Below, piece after piece: positions 25,789 through 30,912 of a DNA stretch of 30,912 nucleotides. The notes under the pieces were generated by a model. That model had not been told where the DNA came from, made no database searches, and saw only the letters and a list, made by a program, of their open reading frames with translations. The stretch spans positions 1 through 30,912 of the forward strand of contig MNXO01000093.1 of the NCBI GenBank assembly GCA_001872995.1, in the 5' to 3' direction. Each line of letters starts with the position of its first letter. The first letter of the stretch is position 1. The position numbers and the translations under genes were made by a program. This DNA is from Bacteroidetes bacterium CG2_30_32_10. Its GTDB lineage: Bacteria; Bacteroidota; Bacteroidia; Bacteroidales; CG2-30-32-10.

Positions 25789-26469
25789 ATGAAAAATAAA
25801 ATTCTCTTCATTTCATTCTTTTTTGTTTCTACTGCATTTACAGGCGTTGCACAAGGCAATTTCACCGAAACAGGACAGGCATCCTATTATGGTGATGAGT
25901 TCAATGGTAAAAAAACCGCCAGTGGAGAAATATATAATATGAACGATTTCACCGCAGCTCATAGAACCTTGCCTTTTGGTACGAAGGTTAAAGTTACCAA
26001 TACCAAAAATAATAAAACAATAATTGTGCGAATCAACGATAGGGGACCTTTTAAGCATGGAAGGATCATCGACTTATCCAAAGCAGCAGCCAAAGAAATT
26101 GATTTGATAAAATATGGAGTAGTGGATGTTAAAATTGAAACTGTTTCAGATACTATTGAACCGCCCGTTATTCCTGATAATAATATTAATTTACGCAAAG
26201 GATATTATACTTCCGAATTAAAGAAAACATCACCAAAAGGATATGGCATACAAGTTGGAGCATTCAAACAAAAGGAAAATGCATTGAAAAATTTAAAAGA
26301 AATTAGTAATAAGAATAATAAACCTCTTTATTTATACGTTACTTCTAACTTCAATTCAAAAAAATATAAGCTATACTTAGGAGAAGTAAAAAACAAAAAA
26401 CAAGCAGAATCGCTTAAAATAGAATTAAAAAAAAGCGGTTTCCCCGATTGCTTTATTAAAAAGTATTAG
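25789..26469 (+). CDS. rlpA: RlpA-like septal ring protein with SPOR domain
   Basis: RlpA proteins are double-psi beta-barrel enzymes; in Pseudomonas RlpA is a lytic transglycosylase acting on denuded glycan at the septum. The 226-residue product has a signal peptide (about 1-21), then the RlpA barrel with ASYYGDEFNGKKTASGEIYN (31-50), AAHRTLPFGTKVKVTN (56-71) and the catalytic-site NDRGPF (83-88) followed by GRIIDLS. The C-terminal SPOR domain (about 150-226) has YGIQVGAFKQKENA and would bind denuded peptidoglycan. I chose ATG 25789 because a signal peptide follows immediately; the open frame extends 75 bases upstream without family resemblance. No lipobox Cys is visible, so this is a periplasmic form. 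Confidence 0.9.
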   Translation: MKNKILFISFFFVSTAFTGVAQGNFTETGQASYYGDEFNGKKTASGEIYNMNDFTAAHRTLPFGTKVKVTNTKNNKTIIVRINDRGPFKHGRIIDLSKAAAKEIDLIKYGVVDVKIETVSDTIEPPVIPDNNINLRKGYYTSELKKTSPKGYGIQVGAFKQKENALKNLKEISNKNNKPLYLYVTSNFNSKKYKLYLGEVKNKKQAESLKIELKKSGFPDCFIKKY

Positions 26470-26473
26470 CTAC

Positions 26474-26592
26474 TATATAGGCTTTAGACTATTAGGCTAT
26501 TAGACTTTTGAAAATGGCTAATGATTATAAAAAAAGAAAAAGTAACAGAGGTAAAGGAAATCCTAATAGCCTTCCGTCTAATAACCTATATA
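26474..26592. terminator. Long imperfect inverted repeat between convergent rlpA and rhomboid genes
   Basis: TATATAGG (26474-26481) pairs with CCTATATA (26585-26592). AGGCTATTAGAC (26494-26505) pairs with 26576-26587 at 11 of 12 positions. CTATTAGG (26489-26496) can instead pair with 26562-26569. Each arm holds two CTATTAG-type copies, so alternative hairpins compete. It fills the 125-bp gap between two convergent stops, where a two-way terminator would be expected, but there is no strong T-run beside the stems. Confidence 0.4.
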
Positions 26593-26594
26593 AA

Positions 26595-27224
26595 CTACAT
26601 TCCCAGATAATTCATTATTTGTTCAATAAAAATCATAAATAATTTAGGTTTTAAGAGGATTGTAAACACAAAACCAAAAATAGCTCCATAAAAATGGGCA
26701 TCATGCCCCACATTATCGAGGTTCTTTTTTGACATATAAGCGGAATAGATTAAATACAAAGCGCCAAAAACAAAAGAAGGAATAGGAACGGGCAATAAAA
26801 TAAGCATTATTTTGCCGGTGGGATAAAACAAAATGCTTGCAAAAAGTATCGCTGACACCGCACCAGAAGCTCCAACGGCATTGTAATAGATATTATTCTT
26901 GTTTTTTTCGTAAGAAGGAATAGATGAAACAATGACCGAACCAATGTAAAGCGTTAAAAAATAAAAGATGGCTTTGGGACCAAAATAAAATGCATAATAG
27001 TCTTCCACAACAGCCCCAAAAGAATAAAGCACAAACATATTAACAAGCAAATGCATCCAATCGGCATGAAGCAGTGCATGTGTAAAAAATCGAAACCATT
27101 CCCGATAATTATTTATAGCGTAAGCATTAAACTTTAATTTATCAAAAGTTGCTTTATCGCTGAAGGCTCTCAGCGAAACAATAACGGTAACTATAATGAT
27201 GATAAGGGTAATATTGATACTCAT
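26595..27224 (-). CDS. Rhomboid-family intramembrane serine protease
   Basis: Rhomboids cut membrane proteins within or next to the bilayer. The 209-residue protein has six hydrophobic segments. The catalytic pair is visible: Ser120 in VGASGAVS and His177 in AHFYGAIFG. The L1-region motif HALLHADWMHLLVNMFVLYS (50-69), typical of the family, precedes them. It is convergent with rlpA across a long inverted repeat. The substrate is unknown. Confidence 0.9.
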   Translation of the reverse strand: MSINITLIIIIVTVIVSLRAFSDKATFDKLKFNAYAINNYREWFRFFTHALLHADWMHLLVNMFVLYSFGAVVEDYYAFYFGPKAIFYFLTLYIGSVIVSSIPSYEKNKNNIYYNAVGASGAVSAILFASILFYPTGKIMLILLPVPIPSFVFGALYLIYSAYMSKKNLDNVGHDAHFYGAIFGFVFTILLKPKLFMIFIEQIMNYLGM

Positions 27225-27343
27225 AAATACTTTTTTCTCTTATTTGAAACCTTTTATAAATTTTATAAAGATATAATATTTTTACTTGTTGCATTAAAAT
27301 ATAAGAAGAAAAGCGAAGGGAGCACGTTATAAGAATAGAAACA

Positions 27344-28168
27344 CTAATACCTCACGTAGGTGTAAATACCCATTCCAAAAGCTTGTTTTTTCCATTGACT
27401 CTGGCTTGTTTTTCTAGAAAAGCTAGGATTATTCAAAAACCCTAAAGGAAAATATAATCCTTTTTCTCCTAAGTTTTCAATCCATTCAAGAGAAACCAAG
27501 AAATCATCGTTTACAACCAAGTAATATGGAGTAAGGTCAACAGTTACTCTTCCTTGTTTAATTGCTGTTTCAATAAAAATATTATCTTTTAAAATTGATT
27601 GACCGGGTTCTCCATTTTCCATTTTATAAATATTTAAACGAAATTTTAACTTTCCATATTTATTTTCCACAATAAAAAAACTAGTACTATCAATAATTGT
27701 AGGCACTCCCTTTATTTTCATAACGGTACCAACTTCACTACCTAAATCATCTGAAATAAAACCACAAATCATCATTTTTGTTTCCGTTTTGTTACCTAAT
27801 ATTTTTGTTTTTTTAGGTTTAATCAACACTGTTTTCAATTCCATTAACTTTGTTTCTAAAGGAATAGTGATCGCATTATGAGCAAATTGTTTTTTAAAAT
27901 CAGCCACTTTAAATGATTTTGTTTTATACCCTAAAATGGAAAATCGCAAACTGTCATTGTTATATAAATCGAGCAATTCAATAGAAAATTCTCCATTATT
28001 ATTAGAAACCGTTCCAACATCTTTTCCAACAATCCCAATATTAACATAAGCAATGGCTATCTTATCATTGGTACTAACAACATTCCCTTTATACAATTGA
28101 GCGTTTAGCTGCAACTGAAGTATAGCAAAGAGAGCAACTGTTACTAAAGTAAATTTACGTTGAATCAT
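27344..28168 (-). CDS. Secreted protein with carboxypeptidase D regulatory-like domain
   Basis: The 274-residue product has a signal peptide (about 1-23, ending LNAQ). It is followed by a beta-sandwich (about 26-110) resembling the carboxypeptidase-regulatory-like domain that often starts TonB-dependent receptors in this phylum: GNVVSTNDKIAIAYVNIGI, then GTVSNNNGEFSIEL and SILGYKTKSF. The C-terminal ~160 residues (KPKKTKILGNKTE onward) are beta-rich and unrecognised. No TonB plug or barrel follows, so it is a stand-alone protein rather than a truncated receptor. It lies 119 bp upstream of the rhomboid gene on the same strand. Function unknown; periplasmic or outer-membrane location inferred. 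Confidence 0.75.
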   Translation of the reverse strand: MIQRKFTLVTVALFAILQLQLNAQLYKGNVVSTNDKIAIAYVNIGIVGKDVGTVSNNNGEFSIELLDLYNNDSLRFSILGYKTKSFKVADFKKQFAHNAITIPLETKLMELKTVLIKPKKTKILGNKTETKMMICGFISDDLGSEVGTVMKIKGVPTIIDSTSFFIVENKYGKLKFRLNIYKMENGEPGQSILKDNIFIETAIKQGRVTVDLTPYYLVVNDDFLVSLEWIENLGEKGLYFPLGFLNNPSFSRKTSQSQWKKQAFGMGIYTYVRY

Positions 28169-28267
28169 ATTTTTATGTTTAAATTGGTTTTCAATGTTTC
28201 TTAGGACGTTTTCAAACAGTAGAAGTTACAAGTTATGTAAAATTTATTTACTTGGGTTTCAGTAGAA

Positions 28268-28301
28268 ACAAAAAACCATCATTATCTAAGACAATGATGG
28301 T
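28268..28301 (-). terminator. Intrinsic terminator of pit
   Basis: On the minus strand ACCATCATT (28301-28293) pairs perfectly over 9 bp with AATGATGGT (28283-28275) across a 9-base loop, followed at once by a run of six T residues. It lies about 25 bp past the pit stop codon. It is the clearest terminator in the window. Confidence 0.85.
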
Positions 28302-28324
28302 GAAATAAAATTAATTACAAAAGA

Positions 28325-29329
28325 TTAAACCGAAAGGTGAAGTAAAGTAAAAATCCAATAAATAAGTGCTGATAAACCTATTGCAGCAGGAATAGTAAAG
28401 ATCCAAGCAGTAACAATATTACTTGCAACTCCCCATTTAACAGCCGATACTCTTCTGGTTACACCAACACCCATAATTGCACCCGTAATCGTATGGGTAG
28501 TACTAACAGGAATACCTGCAAGCGTTACCCCAAAAAGTGTTATAGCTCCTGCAGTTTCTGCACAGAATCCACCAACCGGTTTTAAATGAGTTAGCTTAGT
28601 ACCCATGATTTTAATTACATTCCATCCTCCAAATAAAGTTCCTAATGAAATAGCACTTTGTGCTGAAAGAACTACCCATAATGGGACATAAAACTCTCCA
28701 CCTAAATAACCCGTGCTAAATAATAATATAGCTATAATGCCCATTGTTTTTTGAGCATCATTTCCGCCGTGCCCCAAACTAAAAGCAGCAGATGAAACTA
28801 ATTGTAAAACTCTGTAATATTTATCTACTTTAGAAGGTGGTTTTTTCCCCCATATCCATAATGTTAGAACCATTATTAAATAACCTAAAATAAATCCTAT
28901 AACTGGAGCTAAAACTATAAAAATAAATATCTTTAATATTCCAATATAAAAGATAGCATTAATTCCGCCCTTTAGCAAAGCAGGTCCAATAATTCCACCA
29001 ATTAATGCATGAGAAACACTAATAGGAATTCCTTTATGTGTACAATAATATACCCATATACAAGAGGCTATAAGAGCTGAAAGAATAAATAATGGATCTC
29101 CTGTAATAACAGAAGAATCTACAATCCCTTTACCAATAGTAGTAGCAACTGTTACGCCAAAAACAAGAAAGGCAACAAAATTAAAAAATGTTGCCCAAGC
29201 AACGGCTAATTTGGGCGATAACACTTTAGTGGCAACTACAGTGGCAATAGAATTGCCTGCATCATTCATTCCATTTAAAAAATCGAAGATGAGTGCGATG
29301 GCAATGGTAATTATAACAATTGTTAACAT
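28325..29329 (-). CDS. pit: Low-affinity inorganic phosphate transporter, Pit family
   Basis: Pit proteins import metal-phosphate with protons or sodium. The 334-residue membrane protein carries both halves of the PiT signature: GMNDAGNS at 20-27 in the first membrane segment, and GHGGNDAQKTMG at 186-197. It also has the inverted-repeat PxSxTH-type segments, with IPISVSHALIGGIIG near 101-115 and GIPVSTTHTITGAIMG near 266-281. Length fits the short bacterial Pit form. It begins 9 bp after the DUF47 gene, the standard accessory pair, and is closed by an intrinsic terminator. Confidence 0.94.
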   Translation of the reverse strand: MLTIVIITIAIALIFDFLNGMNDAGNSIATVVATKVLSPKLAVAWATFFNFVAFLVFGVTVATTIGKGIVDSSVITGDPLFILSALIASCIWVYYCTHKGIPISVSHALIGGIIGPALLKGGINAIFYIGILKIFIFIVLAPVIGFILGYLIMVLTLWIWGKKPPSKVDKYYRVLQLVSSAAFSLGHGGNDAQKTMGIIAILLFSTGYLGGEFYVPLWVVLSAQSAISLGTLFGGWNVIKIMGTKLTHLKPVGGFCAETAGAITLFGVTLAGIPVSTTHTITGAIMGVGVTRRVSAVKWGVASNIVTAWIFTIPAAIGLSALIYWIFTLLHLSV

Positions 29330-29338
29330 AGTGAAAAA

Positions 29339-29986
29339 TTAGGCGTTTTTAATAATAATGGTTTTTATTACATCTGAAACGTCTTCTGCTTTATCGGTAG
29401 CCTTTTCCATGGTTGCCGCTATTTCTTTAAGCTTAATCAATTCAATAGCATTGGTTTGGGTTTCAAATAAACTAGATATAGCAGTATGATACATTTCATC
29501 CACTTGGTTTTCGATGTAGTTAACCCTAATGCATGATTCTGTAATTTTTTCAGGATGTTTTAAGTTCTTTAATTCTTTTATTGCAACCTTCAACTCATTG
29601 CATGCATCGTAAATAAGTTCAGCAATTTTACCAAACTCAGGAATCAAATGGTGGGGTTTAAACATTTTTATGCGTTGAGCCGAACCGTTGATACAATCAA
29701 GCACATCATCAAGGGTTGCAGCGAGTTGATTGATATCTTCTCTGTCGAATGGGGTGATAAATGTTTGATTTAGCTCTTTAAAAATGTTATGAGTAATATC
29801 ATCACCAATGTTTTCAATTTCTTTGATTTTTTTGATGGTTTCCACCTGAAGGGCGGTATCGTTTTCATTAACCAATTTCACAAATAATGCTGCTCCTACT
29901 ACTAAGTTTTCAACATCTTTTTCAAACAATTCAAAAAATTTTGTGTCTTTTGGAACCAATATCTGAAATATTCTACTGAGTTTCAT
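29339..29986 (-). CDS. DUF47/PhoU-like Pit accessory protein
   Basis: DUF47 proteins are PhoU-like four-helix proteins encoded with Pit and thought to regulate its activity. The 215-residue product is all helical, starting MKLSRIFQILVPKDTKFFELFE at 1-22, the usual family start; an upstream in-frame ATG at 30016 would add 10 atypical residues. Metal-binding PhoU-type motifs include EIENIGDDITHNIF and the later TMEKATDKAEDVSDV. It is the first gene of the pair with pit, 9 bp apart. Confidence 0.9.
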   Translation of the reverse strand: MKLSRIFQILVPKDTKFFELFEKDVENLVVGAALFVKLVNENDTALQVETIKKIKEIENIGDDITHNIFKELNQTFITPFDREDINQLAATLDDVLDCINGSAQRIKMFKPHHLIPEFGKIAELIYDACNELKVAIKELKNLKHPEKITESCIRVNYIENQVDEMYHTAISSLFETQTNAIELIKLKEIAATMEKATDKAEDVSDVIKTIIIKNA

Positions 29987-30077
29987 AAGGATATGTTTTT
30001 TTAATTTAATACACAAAGAAAGCCATATTTTAAATACCCTATGTTAATTTAATGTTAAATGTTTTATAAAATTAAAT

Positions 30078-30912
30078 TTATATAAGTATTGTCAATATAA
30101 TATTAACCAATATAATTATACTAAATCCTATAACTAATGATTTTCTGATTTTTTTATTAGATAATACCACCGCATAAATAGTTTTAACAATATTATTGCT
30201 GATAATAGCCTGTAATGTTGCTAAAGCAATTATACTAATATTTACATTAAACCCTCCTTGAAACAGATTTATTAAAAAAGGGTCCACATCGGTCATTCCT
30301 ACAATAAAAGAAAGAATATTTAGTCCTTTAACGCCAAAATACGAAATGGTATAAAAGGTTATCATTGTAAAGGCAATATAAAGCAAGGTAAAAATAATCG
30401 CAACCTTAAATTCGAGGGGATTTTTTTCGTCGGTGGTCTTATTTACTTCCGTTGAATCTGCCTTTTTATTAAAAAATAACATTCCAACTCCTGTTATTGT
30501 AGATACAACAATTAAAATCAGAAATGAAGGAAATAGTTTATTGCTCAATTCGCTATTGAATATAAACATAATAATAAAAATACGCAAATACATCATAACG
30601 GTTGCAAAAATAATGGCAGTTGCATAGCGGTATTCATTTATAGTTGCTTCTTTGCTTTTTTTTGCAATAATAAATGTAGTGGCTGTGCTGCTATACAATC
30701 CGCCTAATATGCCAGATATGATGATACCAGCTTCTTTAAATACAAATTTTTTAAGCAAATAACTGATATAAGAAATACTTGATATAACTACTACGGCAAG
30801 CCAAATTTTATAAGGTGTTAAAGATAGGTATGGAACAAAGGGTTCGTTGGGAACTATTGGTAAAACAACCCCAGCAATTACTAAAAACTTTCCCAAAGTA
30901 ATAAACTCATCA
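30078..30912 (-). CDS. DUF4010 / MgtC-SapB-like membrane protein, 5' end cut by window
   Basis: The frame is open to the window edge: residues DEFIT precede the TTG at 30894-30896, so the gene continues beyond 30912. The visible ~278 residues are the C-terminal DUF4010 domain of MgtC/SapB-like proteins. They have VVLPIVPNEPF near the start, then GGLYSSTATTFIIAKKSKE (a signature segment), about eight hydrophobic helices and GMTDVDPFLINLFQGG near residue 200. The missing N-terminus would hold the MgtC-like part. Function is unknown; it lies 91 bp upstream of the phosphate pair on the same strand. Confidence 0.8.
   Translation of the reverse strand, partial: DEFITLGKFLVIAGVVLPIVPNEPFVPYLSLTPYKIWLAVVVISSISYISYLLKKFVFKEAGIIISGILGGLYSSTATTFIIAKKSKEATINEYRYATAIIFATVMMYLRIFIIMFIFNSELSNKLFPSFLILIVVSTITGVGMLFFNKKADSTEVNKTTDEKNPLEFKVAIIFTLLYIAFTMITFYTISYFGVKGLNILSFIVGMTDVDPFLINLFQGGFNVNISIIALATLQAIISNNIVKTIYAVVLSNKKIRKSLVIGFSIIILVNIILTILI

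Noticed and set aside
29987..30016. Upstream ATG for the DUF47 gene
   Set aside because: The family's usual N-terminus MKLSRIFQ starts at 29986; the extra 10 residues are atypical.
1..30912. tRNA, rRNA or riboswitch
   Set aside because: No cloverleaf, rRNA-like or recognised riboswitch sequence was seen by eye in the gaps; a covariance-model search was not possible here.

Overview
The window is a stretch of AT-rich chromosome from a member of the Bacteroidota. Four things point there. One peptidase carries a type IX secretion C-terminal sorting domain, and murF and alr are fused. Several genes are preceded by TAnnTTTG, the -7 element of the Bacteroidota sigma factor, and most starts lack a Shine-Dalgarno sequence. 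A BatA-type protein, M64 and DUF4153 families, and a futalosine-pathway menaquinone gene fit the same picture. No rRNA, tRNA, CRISPR array, prophage or intact insertion sequence was seen.

Layout. At 1-134 is the tail of a probable FISUMP-domain gene. At 184-7798 a minus-strand block reads mqnC, then an M1 aminopeptidase-like secreted protein, an OmpA-like protein and a DUF4153-like membrane protein fused to about 16 leucine-rich repeats. Divergent from it, 7896-14276 is a tight plus-strand run: leucyl aminopeptidase, pdxA, murF-alr and an M64 peptidase. A separately promoted phosphate butyryl/acetyltransferase follows (14376-15284) with an unusually strong Shine-Dalgarno sequence. Between it and convergent rnr (15634-17778) lies a 21-bp tandem repeat array. 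Then come an NlpC/P60 lipoprotein, a GreA/B-like protein and a BatA-type membrane protein (18049-21420), facing a small CoA-binding protein. A sparse region (21784-23120) holds inverted repeats and a frameshifted pRiA4b ORF-3-like gene. It is followed by yidC, a hicAB toxin-antitoxin pair, rlpA, a rhomboid protease and a carboxypeptidase-regulatory-domain protein. The last block is phosphate uptake: DUF47/PhoU-like plus Pit with a clear intrinsic terminator, and a DUF4010 membrane protein cut by the window edge.

How the genes work together. Much of the content concerns the cell envelope: D-Ala supply and peptidoglycan precursor ligation (MurF-Alr), wall hydrolases (NlpC/P60, RlpA), membrane insertion (YidC) and an OmpA-like anchor. 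PdxA makes a precursor of PLP, the cofactor of the alanine racemase encoded just downstream. DUF47 and Pit form a standard phosphate transport pair.

The most unexplained object is the 21-bp array at 15353-15631. Its palindromic core recurs at exactly two helical turns, yet variation between units has a three-base rhythm matching a degenerate coiled-coil heptad reading frame. I found no clear new multi-gene defence or metabolic system; most of the window is recognisable core or envelope biology.
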